Both the position numbers and the translations under genes were made by a program. From positions 40,545 to 104,544 of the forward strand of contig CAKJVC010000053.1 of assembly GCA_918026815.1 (NCBI GenBank): a stretch of 64,000 nt of DNA, read 5' to 3'. Position 1 is the stretch's first letter, and every line of letters begins with the position of its first letter. The DNA is from Chalara sp. BL73. Its lineage: Eukaryota; Ascomycota; Leotiomycetes; Helotiales. Under the pieces are notes generated by a model. It saw only the letters and a program-made list of their open reading frames with translations. It ran no database searches and had not been told where the DNA came from. This document shows, in pieces, positions 44,416 through 54,721 of the stretch.

Positions 44416-47256
44416 AAAGCCCTTCGTTAAAGTAGCCTATTCTAGATTGGTTGAGTTCTGCAACAACATTTCACTAGGTAGCAGCATGCTCAAAGCCTGC
44501 ATAAGAAGACACTTCATAGGAACAAAAGAATGAATAGAGTGAAATACGGTCAAAAGAAAGTAACAGAGGTGGGAGGCACACCAGTAAAGGAAAGGCGTTT
44601 GGGAATGCTGAATATTTGTATTACTACCAAATAGAAATTTCGTAGAACATCATTAGTAGATAATACCGGATAACCATGAAACGTCAAATTTGGACCAACC
44701 GATACCAGAGTTGATTTCCCTCTAGTACTCAAAAGCTAAGAACAGGATCGTAGGAGGAAAAAAAGCGGTGAATTGTGGTTCCACTGCTGGCGTGGCATTT
44801 CATCTAAATATGGACCGGAGATAAAAATCTTGAAGTATAGACAAAGTGAGGAGATTTCAACATTGGTCCTGGGTTGCTCAATGCTGTTCACGCTTCAAGA
44901 ACTCCATAATGTTTGTGTACATCTCCTTGATGAGCTGAGTCAGGAGGAGATAAAGCTTTACTGGCAATCGGGCAACGAATGTTAGGGTGGAACGAAATAT
45001 GGTGGTGTATAGTAGATATGAGGCACCTCATCGTGGAGTATAAAAGGGTCCATACTCAACCAGCCGGGTTTCGGGAATTGTAAATGCGTTTCGGAGCTTG
45101 ATAGGAACACCACGTTCTCCAAGGAATTCATCCCATATGTGCCATTTTGAACATCAAAGCTGCAGCTTCATCACCCAATGATGAAGCGAAGTTGAGGTAT
45201 TATCTCTATCTTCCACTGAAGTAAGCCACTTAGAAATGATATCAAATTCCAATAGTGTTACAATAAACTCCGTTTTGAGCTAATTCCAAGCTTCGAGCAC
45301 ACTCAAGACAGAGCCGTCAGCACAAGTATGAAGTTGTAGGCTTTCTATCAATCGCCGCGAGTCCTTCTTTTATACAGATCTGTTTATATCGACACAGGCC
45401 GCCTTGCCGTTGTCTAATTTCTTCATTGCACAAAGCCTCGCCCCTTTATATCTTCCAGACACTTTCTATCCACTCGTGTCTACGACTACAGCCAGTATGG
45501 CTGCATTAGCAGCAGTCGCACTAAGAATATCCCTCACATGAGAATCTTTCATGTTCTAAACAAGCAATAACCCGAAGGATAAAGAATAAAACTGAATTGA
45601 TTAGAAACTGGGGTGAGTAAGGTAGGATGCAATCTCATGATTATTATAGGGGCGATTAATGAGGAGCCTTCGAATAGCGACATCTTGAACTAAGAGAGAA
45701 AACCTTCCTTATACTCAATACTCTGATCTTGGCTATTACTACACCCGCTCTCTCTGTATCTACGATCTCGGATACCTGGCTAGCTATTACTCTTTTCAGA
45801 TGAATTAATGTCATATCGAAGAGCTCGAATCCGGATTATATGCTCGTCATGCTTTCTCCACAGCGGCGACAATGTATTATGTGGCATCATCGATTCTTGA
45901 GTTAGTATTTTGAGAAGTCCAAAAGGCGGCCGTGAGGCAAGATTTTCTCGGCGACCACGTTGGACTGAATGCTGACTATCCTTCTGCCTGAAAGGGCGTC
46001 TCCTCCGTCCATGATATCCATCATTGTGCCATGGAGAATAACTGCCTGCTTACCCTTGACACTCTTCAACATAAGTCGCTGTTCACCAGGAGTGCATCAC
46101 CTTTCTCTGTGACCATCTCTTCATTATCGCTATTTCGTGATAGAAAGATCCTTATACTTACGGTAGCTGATGTTCAAGCCGAACGGATCCTACAAATGAT
46201 GAGAATTAGCCAAGAATAATCAGCTGAGCGGACCTGAGCGGAGCTGGTGTGTGGCTGCCGCGCCTTCTGAATTACGGGTCAATGATCAAGCGAGGTGGCT
46301 GCTTCGTCTCAGTAATGTACTGGTCTGATTATTCTTAACTCGGAAAAAGAACTTCAAACTATCTAGTACTGCATCTCAAATACTATAGCAAATTTATTAT
46401 AGGCTTCGCAACTGCCTAATTCTGGGATTTACCATCAACCTCAACAACTGGGGGTCGTACAAGCATAATGAGAGTGGATAAGCATCGTTCAACCTCCAGC
46501 ATACTGACATTGCTCCTGTTCCGAGAACGCGCAATTAATTCTTTCATCGAATCTGTGACGCTTTCGCAATCAGTCTCAAGAGACGGCGATAACACGAGCA
46601 CGATCAAGGACATCGAGGTGCATCTCGCCATTACATCGCCCCGGGGAGACTTGACTTGACGATGCAGGAGATCATACCAAGTCCAGGCATAAAACCCAGG
46701 TTCCATGTCTCTTGATTAACTTTTTTAAGCAGACTTCGAAGGTAGCACCGATAAAAGAAGACCACCGTCCAGTTCCAGGGTTTTGCTGAAGAAAACAAAT
46801 TCACGTGACATGACTATGTGACGCCACTTTATTTTGCACGGTCAAAAGCGAGGCGATTCATTTGCGGGAAAATAGGGAGCCCAGGAGAAGTGCGGGGACC
46901 CTGAACTTCACGAACAGGGCTGCCAACCACAGATACATCACCCACTCGACATTAGCCTCCTCCTTCAAATAGGTTCTCCGCACGATTGGTCGGTGCTTCC
47001 CGGCAATCATCACAGGTACCTGCTTCCATATTGACGTTACATCCCAACTTTCTCGAAATGGACACATGGCCGCGTAGGCATTACCTCTCTCTCCAGACTT
47101 ATAGCTATGTTCGTCAAAGACTTGCAGCTTACAACGGGAGGGGAATTACTCCGGTCAACATGCAGTGCAATAAGCACGTGAAAGTGCCTAATAAACATAA
47201 GAGGAGGAGTTTCGTTGCTGTCGAATTTCTCAATCGAAGCTCCCATCTTGTTGATA
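44416..47256. other. Long intergenic region with one unassigned frame
   Basis: 2.8 kb. A minus-strand frame at 46416-46706 (96 residues, with MEPGFYAWTWYDLLH, then a basic helix and MLEVERCLSTLIMLV) looks faintly like the tail of a regulator, but no DNA-binding part is found. A second minus-strand frame at 46858-47067 is hydrophobic and unassigned. Nothing else is supported between 44420 and 46400. Confidence 0.35.
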
Positions 47257-48957
47257 ATGATGCTCACCATGCAGCAAATAATCTGGCTGATCTTGCCTGT
47301 TCTATCCCAAGCAGCCACAGTATCATACACGATCCCTTCCGCAGCGCCATCATCTGCACCAGCTCTTGATCCTTCTCCTGTTGGGGTCTCGTAAGCTTCT
47401 ACACTCTATAGAATTGTATCCTCTAATACGACAATAGTTTCGAGTTCTTTGCATTTCCCTCGTACTTCACTAATGTTACGGCCACAACCCAATGTCTCAG
47501 GAACTTCCAATCGCTAACTGGGCAATGGCCGCATATTAGACTCGGAGGAACGACACAGTAGGATCCCGCTCTATATAGTGCAGGCAGCATAAACTAATGC
47601 GTAGCAGAGATCGAGCTAGCTATGATGCTGCTTCCTCAGCTTATGTCACGTATACCGTGGCCAGTCCGGCTGATGCGCCAGCATCTTTGACTTTTGGACC
47701 CAATTATATGACGCTTGCGAATACATACCCAGGAACTGTCATTGTTGGTAAGCATACCTATAGATGATACATTGAGCTGCAGGCCAACTGACGCCTTCAG
47801 GACTCAATCGGGGCAAAGATGATATTGCAAATACCATTGCAGCAGCACAGGTGGCCACAAGCCGAATGAGTAATCTCCTCGCAATAGAGCTTGGCAATGA
47901 GCCAGAATGTCAGTCAATCTCTTCCTCCTTTCCTTCACAAGAAATCTAACATGCCACAGACTATCCTGGCGCTTCACAGCCCATCGTAACAAACAATGGC
48001 GGCAACTGGAGCCCAGCCATTGACGCACAATCTCAAAATGACTGGGGAGTTACAGTGGGGAAGGCTCTAGGTAGGACATCCATAATTCAGTACGGAAACT
48101 CAAATTCAGCGCCGCCAACCTGGGGAGCCGCAGAGCTCATCGCGGTGTTAAATACCACGGCAGAGAGCTATGCTTATGATTATTCGCATCATAACTATCC
48201 TGGAGGCACTTTGACAAGTCTCATGAGCCACGCCAATATCGTGAGTAATATGAATCAGTTTAATGCTGATGTGGCTGCTGCTGTCGCCATTGGGAAGGAG
48301 TATGTGCTCGGAGAGACGAATTCAGGTCGGTTATATTTCTTCTCCCATGTTCTTGGGGGGAAAAGCTAATTCTGGGAAGTATCTGGTGGAGGGGCAGCAA
48401 CAGTCTCACCTCTCTTCGGCGCCGCACTCTGGGTCCTAGACTACACTCTTCGCGCCTCTCTCACAAACATAAAGCGCACCTACTTCCATCACGGTACGGT
48501 AGGCAACTGCCAATATTGCTGGTGGGGACGCTATACCACCGGCGCGCCATATTATGGTGCCTACACTGCCGTTGCCACCCTAGCAGGCGGCTCCTACATC
48601 TCGGCTCTCGACAATGGCTCCTCGTCCTACGCCGGCTACGTCATCTACGACTCTGCTAGACGCCCGCTCAAGGCATTACTGTATAACTCTGACTATTATT
48701 CTGGTAGCGGGACGAGAGGGAGTGGCACTTTTGTGCTAAGCGGGTTGGGGACAACCGCGAGGGCAAAGAGGTTGACGGCGCCGAACTCGAACAGTAGGGT
48801 TGATCAAGGAAGCAGTCCGAGCTTCGGAACGCAGCAGTTTGCGAATGGAACATGTGTGCCTGTGGGGACGGAGGCGTATGAGAGTGTCACTGTGAGCGGT
48901 GGCCAAGCGACGGTGACCGTGCTGGCTAGTGAGGCTTTGCTTGTGTACCTGCAATAG
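47257..48957 (+). CDS. Secreted GH79 beta-glucuronidase
   Basis: Six exons (47257-47390, 47438-47557, 47608-47747, 47801-47908, 47960-48325, 48380-48957) keep phase and give 481 residues. The signal peptide is at residues 1-20 (MMLTMQQIIWLILPVLSQA). The short second exon supplies FEFFAFPSYF and PHIRLGGTTQ, and splicing to the third completes GGTTQDRASYD, the GH79 substrate-loop motif. The acid/base Glu is in IELGNEPE (about residue 165) and the nucleophile in YVLGETNS (about 287). A C-terminal beta-sandwich follows (ATVTVLASEALLVYLQ at the end). GH79 enzymes of ascomycetes release glucuronic acid or 4-O-methyl-glucuronic acid, notably from arabinogalactan proteins, outside the cell. The next gene on the same strand is an exo-beta-1,3-galactanase-type GH43. 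Everything is intact. Confidence 0.85.
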
Positions 48958-49927
48958 TATGCTATTGTTGTAGCTTGTGAATAGAAGCCAAGATATTGAT
49001 AATAGTCATTTCCGAGAGATTGGTGCGCATCGCAGACATAAGCTGATTCTTGTGATTTGCTTTATTGAATTCTCTATTGAAGGAAATTCAGAAGCCTCGG
49101 CACAATAATGAGCGATGGACAGGTACCATCAGGCACAGTGACGCGGTGCGGGAGAATTAAGGTTAAAATGTGGCTGCCCCATGATCGTTGTGGTGTGGGG
49201 AAGCGGGGATTGGACGGCAGTTGGGCTTGTCCGTTCATGCAAATTTCGTGCAGGTTCATCCCTTACTGAACGCCATGCAGGTTCAATATTTATGAATCCA
49301 ATGAATCCAGCGCCTTTGGTTCTGGCTATTTGGCATATGAAGAGCCAGCCTGTTAAAGGCCTTGTAGGAATTAAAGTGCAAAAACAGAAATATGGAGTTT
49401 GAAAATCATCGACTGTGGCACCTCATTGCCCAATGACCCAGTAGAGGCATTCCCAACCAGTTTTCCACTCTCCTCCGTCTCGGTCCGGCACCTGCAGACA
49501 GAGTTGTATCGAAGCTTCAATGTTTTCCGGTTCGGTCCGGGAGGCATCAAATCAGAGGAAGAGTTCCGATCGATATGCGGGGTGCATACATCCGTACGAC
49601 CTACAGCCAGATACTCAACTTCGATGTGACTGACGTCCTCCCTGTTGTTCGCGTGCTTTTAGACGAATCGGTCAGATTGTGGAGTATATCCCTCCAGTAT
49701 GACCTAAGATCCAAGAACATGCGAGTAAGCGCTTCACTTATATGTAACGGACGGAATATTGACCGGGAAAACGGGCTATGTTCTCCTTGCTTGCTTGATC
49801 ATGAGCCGAAGTGGTATTTTGTGATACAAGAATTAGGATAATGTGATATAAGAGAAGCCAGGATGGAGGAGGAAAAAAAGCTGCTTTGTGTTTTGATTGC
49901 TGAAGATTGCTATTTTGAGTCTTCAGG
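48958..49927. other. Intergenic upstream of GH43 gene, no gene seen
   Basis: About 1 kb between two same-strand glycosidase genes. A fragment CGGTTCGGTCCGGGA at about 49528 contains CGG/CCG triplets of the kind bound by Zn2Cys6 factors; suggestive only. Confidence 0.35.
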
Positions 49928-51669
49928 ATGTTGCTCTCCATTCTCTCGACTCTTGCTCTAGCTGGAAACCTCGTGGAGGCGTCTCTTCAGATCGTACGTC
50001 TTGGCTCTTGCTCCTATACCTTTGGCTAAGAAGCACAGATCCCAGGAGCAACCTGGACTGCAGCAGGGACGAATCAACATGTCCAAGCCCATGGGGGAGG
50101 CATAAACTATGTCAATGGCATCTACTACCTCATCGGCGAGAACAAACTCAACGGTAGTGCTTTCCAGTCCATCAACTGCTATTCAAGCACCGATCTCGTC
50201 TCCTGGACGTTCGTGAACCAACTTCTTACTCTGCAGACTTCTGGCGATCTTGGGCCCAGCAGGGTCGTCGAACGGCCGCATGTGATCTATAATGATGCCT
50301 CGCGGCAATATGTGATGTGGCTTCATATCGATAGCTCGAGTTATGGGGAGGCAAAGGCTGGAGTGGCAACTAGTAGCAGTATTTGCGGCTCCTACACCTA
50401 CAGGTGTGTACTCTATCGGCCTGGGGGGAAAGAACGCAAATTGATCATTGAATTGAAGGGGTTCGAGTCAGCCACTTGGCTTTCAGAGTCGTGATATCGG
50501 TTTGTACAAAGGTATGAACACAAAGACTGAACATAATTGAAACAACGCTAAGTATGAATAGACACCGATGGCATAGGTTACCTTTTAACTGAAGATGTGA
50601 GGAATGAAATGGCCGAAGAGGATCACTTTGCTAATCATAAATAGCGTGTCAATGGTCTTCGCATCGACAAACTATCAAGCGATTACCTAACCGTGGAATC
50701 TGCGACATACGTCTGGGCTGAGAAGATTGAGTCTCCAGCTATTTACAAGAGCGGCAGCACATACTTCATGTTTGGCTCGCATTTGACAGGCTGGGTAAGG
50801 AATGTCCTCGAACTATCCAGAATTCTTTGTGCTGATGAAAAAGAACCCCAATGACAACGTCTACTCTACAGCGACGTCTCTATCAGGCCCTTGGTCAGCG
50901 TGGCAGAATTTTGCGGATACTGGCTCAAATACATATACGTCACAAACTACCTTCATCGCCAATATCAATGGTGTTGTGATGTACGTTTTCAACTCTCCTG
51001 AACTTTGACTCAACTTATATTGTATAGGTACATGGGAGACCGTTGGATAAGCACTGATCTTTCATCGTCTTCATATGTGTGGCTTCCTCTGACAATCTCC
51101 GGAACCACTGCAAGCCTTGTGCGTCTTAACAATTCTTAAGTCATTTTCAACCACTAACGGGAGCAGACAAATCGCGTGAACTGGGTGCTTGATGCTCAAG
51201 CTGGAACCTGGGCCCCTGGTCCTACTGAGACGACTCCCGAAGCTGAATCATCAACTCAAGTCCGCGCAAATGGTGCAATACTTGTCTCTTGTTCCGGCTG
51301 CTCTGGCGCTTCGGAAGTAGGTTGGATTGGCTGTTCCAATGGCGGAACCTTGACCTTCCCATCTGTTAGCAGCACAGCTTCGGGGAAAACAACCATCCGT
51401 GTTCATTATACCAACGGTGACTCGACTCAGAGGTATTCAAATGTGGTTGTGAACGGGGTTTCGCAGATCCTTGCTTTTGTGCCTACGGATGGGGATCGAA
51501 CACCGAAGACTAGTGTCTTAACCACAACATTGATCAGTGGAACCAATACGATTCGGTTTGAAGGATATAATGGTGGCTGTGGTAAGTTACCTCCTTTATC
51601 CCTGAAATCGTATTGTGCTGATGTTTCGTAGCGCCAAATGTTGATAGATTGATGGTTCCTGTATCGTAA
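49928..51669 (+). CDS. Secreted GH43 exo-beta-1,3-galactanase-like enzyme with C-terminal CBM35-type module
   Basis: At least nine exons, some under 50 nt, give about 450 residues. The signal peptide is at 1-19 (MLLSILSTLALAGNLVEAS). The propeller begins with TNQHVQAHGGGI and continues GFQSRDIGLYK, DTDGIGYLLTED, RVNGLRIDKLS, ESPAIYKSGSTYFMFGSHLTGW and NPNDNVYSTATSLSGPW. ESPAI carries the general acid Glu. The usual GH43 base Asp is replaced, as in GH43 subfamily 24, where a Gln in a SQTTF motif acts; here TSQTTFI is present. From about residue 320 a CBM35-like beta-sandwich follows (GWIGCSNGGTLTFPSV, GTNTIRFEGYNGG) and the end is PNVDRLMVP. Such enzymes cut the beta-1,3-galactan backbone of arabinogalactan proteins and bypass side chains. 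Exon borders around 50400-50830 are the least certain. Confidence 0.82.
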
Positions 51670-51721
51670 GAGTCGTTAAGTCATTCTTTTTTGGGGGCTA
51701 AAACGTGTTATCTTCCGTAGT

Positions 51722-52882
51722 TTATGGTATCCTGGGCGCGATACTTTTGAAACAAGCACTGAAGAGATCGGTAGCGTCATATTGTGCTGTTCGGAGAGAT
51801 CGAGACACTCGCTTTGGCAAGAAATATCGTGTTCGCAAGATCGATTCTTCTGTCCAGCTCTTCCATCTCCCAATAATCATGGATCGAGAGATTAAAGATA
51901 CGTCAGAAACAGGTGGCAATGGCGCCTTTGTGCAGACTCTCTCCAAAAGTAGATTGAAGTTCCCAAATCGCCCATTGACTAGCCAGGGGAACTCATGACG
52001 GCTCTCCAAAATTGCAGCCTCCATAGCAGCTTCATACTGATGACCTTTGATGCGCAGACGCACATACTTGCCCAAAACTGTCGAGAACAAGAGCGTAAGC
52101 TGACCATCCAAGACACCATTTCTTGCAATATGCCTATATCGAAATGGAACTTTTCTTAGAATAAGATCTCTCGTCTTTAGAGCAAACCTGCCAATAATAA
52201 TTTCTAGGTGCATGAATTCTTCTTCATCCACCTTAAGACTTATAGGCAACACGTCAACCCAAATATAACCGGTCGAACAAGTACACAATGAGTAAGTCGA
52301 CCCGGTAGACGCATTCTGCTTTTGGAAGAATGCTTTTGCTCCATGCGCTTTTATCTCAGCGAAGTTACCTGTTAGATCGGATCCGTACTTCGCAATGATT
52401 TTCGCGTCAGTGATATCGAGATCAGGCAATTCCACTGCCGAGTCAATATTTGAGGATACATAGAAGATCGACTCTGAGCCAGAGCTTGCACTACTGGGTG
52501 AACGAATCCGACTAGCGCTTAGGTTGCGACTTGAGACTTCAAGACGTTAGTCTCAAGTTCTCTTTCATCCCAAAGACTACAACTCACACTCCGTCAGGAC
52601 TGAAGCTTCTTGAATAATATCGGGAAGCTGCCCGAAGATGTCTTCATACTCCGACTTGACGACCACCAAGGATGATGTCCTACTCCGACTTGTAAGAAAT
52701 ATTTGGTTAGATGACGTCATGATTTTGGGGGGTATGATCTTCCTACGATAGACTCTGCGGGATAGATAATCCCTATAAGACTTCTTCATAAGTGCTGTGA
52801 AGCGGCGGTTTTGAGGAGTTGAGGTCAACAAGCTCGTATCGGCAGTAGTCGCTAAATTTAGTGGCTGTGAAGCATATTCCAA
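51722..52882 (-). CDS. Uncharacterised protein, two visible exons
   Basis: Exon a (52882 to about 52589) and exon b (about 52538 to 51722) join in phase through donor GTGAGT and acceptor TTGAAG, giving about 370 residues. The N-terminal half is basic and Ser/Thr-rich (KKSYRDYLSRRVYRRK). The C-terminal half is compact: YIWVDVLPISLKVDEEEF, HLEIIIGRFALKTRDLILRK, RNGVLDGQLTLLFSTVLGKY, then a tail rich in Arg. No family recognised, no TM, no signal. The frame opens at TTG without an ATG, directly behind possible acceptors at about 52890-52905, so at least one upstream exon is missing. Preserved length and a clean splice favour a real gene. Confidence 0.5.
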
Positions 52883-53830
52883 GCTCGATACGAGATACCG
52901 ACCTGCTGATATCCGGAAACGCGGCCCCTACGTAGCAAATCAAAGAAGGCGGCTTATCAGAAAGATGCGTTTGAGATTGTTCTAGATGCGATTTGAAACT
53001 TCGACATCATGTCTGTCGTCACGTGGCTGGTGTCATTCAGACCTCAGACTGGCAATAATTGCGATTTCATCGAAGCAGCCACCTCCTGCAGCTCGTAACT
53101 ACCGCAAACATTTGGTCATCGCACAGCTGTACTCTTGGGGTTAGTCTTGGCCTGGCTCTATTGACATGTCAAGAGGTTCAACACCTTTAATCACATGATG
53201 TTGATGCATGGAGATTGCTTCTTCAGCGAGAAAGTTCTGCAGACTTTCAAAAACAGGCCCAAGACCCGTCATATCTTGGAGTCGTGAACTACGTATTCTC
53301 AAATCAGAGTCTAGAACACGCCTGAGGGCACAGTTAACTGCCACAGACTCTTGTCATCCAATTTGGCGATCCTCATAGAGCGATCCTCGCAGATACAATA
53401 CATGGAAGCGGCCGCAAAAGCTGATAGTAGAATAATGATTGGACGATAAACAGTAGATAGAAGTTGCCAACTTGGATGATGCTGGTGTTAAAGAGAAGAA
53501 TCTGGGGCCACCAATGCAGATGCAAGGATTCGCGTGAACTTCAATCTCTCTAAATTCATGCAAATGATGAAGTTGAACTAACAAAGGAGATATGATATGG
53601 AAACAGCAGGTCATCAAGAAAAGTACTTTGCAAAAATATTCGATTTGCAGACAGTGAGTTCAGCTCATCCCAGTTGATTTGTGGTGGAAAAAGGCGTGGG
53701 ATCGAAAGAGGAACGGCAGGACTCAGTTTCGGCAAAACGCGTCAATCTTGCCGACGCGCCAAATTGATTTTCCAGGCACAGAAAATCTGTTCAAGCTTTC
53801 ATTCACCACATTGTCAATTGCGTGCGCAAA
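52883..53830. other. Intergenic, no gene supported
   Basis: 0.95 kb. A minus-strand frame at 53141-53344 lacks family features. The upstream exon of the preceding uncharacterised gene may lie in the first 250 bp. The last 100 bp form the promoter of the AT-hook gene. Confidence 0.35.
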
Positions 53831-54721
53831 ATGGATGCTGAAGTCATCACCGAAGTTGTCAAGAAGAGAGGAAGGCCAAAGAAGGTCATTTTGGAAGGGG
53901 AACCGGTCAAGACCACAACTAGAGCAAAATCGACCAAAACTGCGACGACGAAGACCAAGGCAGTGAAAGCTCCCTCGACCGAAAAGCCTGCAGCAACCAC
54001 AATAACGCCTGTCAAAAAGATAGCGAAAGCCTCCACTGCGACTACAGTAACCTCAAAACCCATATTTTCGAGTTCGGCAAAGTCTAAGGCTGAGCCAAAG
54101 ATTGCTGAACCTGCTCCAAAAGCTCCTTCGTCACCTCCAGCTTCAGGGACAACGTCGGAGCCCACAGAGAATATTGAAGTCAAAATTGGCAACTCTAAGA
54201 TACTTAATATGGTGCAGGAAAAACATGGGCTGCCTACAAATTCCGCGAAGACCTCAGCAATCACCGCAAAATCTGCAAATAATTCCTCATCAAAGGCTGC
54301 CATATCCTCGAAACTACCTGCAAACGCACCCGCACAATCCACTGCAAAGCCGGCGCAGCCTGCCGCATCACCTCCACCTCCTCCAAAATCTGCACCTAAA
54401 ATACCCATTGCGGCGTTAAACTCGAAAATTGTGGACAATATCTCAACAAGAGCGGGAGCACGACCGAATGTGCCTGGAAGTAAACCTTTGCCACCAAATT
54501 ACAATTATGTCGCAAGGAGAGTTACAGCCATCATAATTGCGTTACCGATATTGATTGTTTCAAGCTATGCTCTATGGCAACAAAGTGGGTTATTCCTTTA
54601 CAATAAGAGTAGAACATTGCTGACCCTGCCGTTAGGTCCATATAGTAGCAAAAGTAGGGAAATTGCAGAACCTAATAGCAAGACGAAGGTATCTTTGGTT
54701 GAGCCGAAGGCAAATTCATAA
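53831..54721 (+). CDS. AT-hook, low-complexity protein with one C-terminal membrane helix
   Basis: Single exon of about 296 residues from ATG 53831. An AT-hook core, KKRGRPKK, lies at residues 11-18. A long Lys/Ala/Thr/Pro-rich disordered region follows (to about 200) with a PPPPP run. Then comes a conserved-looking block, ARPNVPGSKPLPPNYNYVARRVT, and one clear transmembrane helix (AIIIALPILIVSSYALW, about 233-249) with about 50 residues after it. A DNA-binding motif and a TM helix in one chain suggest an inner-nuclear-membrane-type tether. Alternatively the basic N-terminus could be a mitochondrial or unrelated disordered tail. No named family is recognised. The opposite-strand frame at 53803-54438 is a shadow. 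Confidence 0.7.
   Translation: MDAEVITEVVKKRGRPKKVILEGEPVKTTTRAKSTKTATTKTKAVKAPSTEKPAATTITPVKKIAKASTATTVTSKPIFSSSAKSKAEPKIAEPAPKAPSSPPASGTTSEPTENIEVKIGNSKILNMVQEKHGLPTNSAKTSAITAKSANNSSSKAAISSKLPANAPAQSTAKPAQPAASPPPPPKSAPKIPIAALNSKIVDNISTRAGARPNVPGSKPLPPNYNYVARRVTAIIIALPILIVSSYALWQQSGLFLYNKSRTLLTLPLGPYSSKSREIAEPNSKTKVSLVEPKANS

Noticed and set aside
47037..47330. 97-codon minus-strand frame that looked like a gene
   Set aside because: It overlaps the first exon of the GH79 gene, whose signal peptide and conserved splice-joined motifs on the plus strand are far better supported.
53803..54438. 211-codon minus-strand frame opposite the AT-hook gene
   Set aside because: Alanine/valine/phenylalanine-rich antisense shadow of the Lys/Ala/Pro-rich plus-strand gene, which has a clear AT-hook and TM helix.
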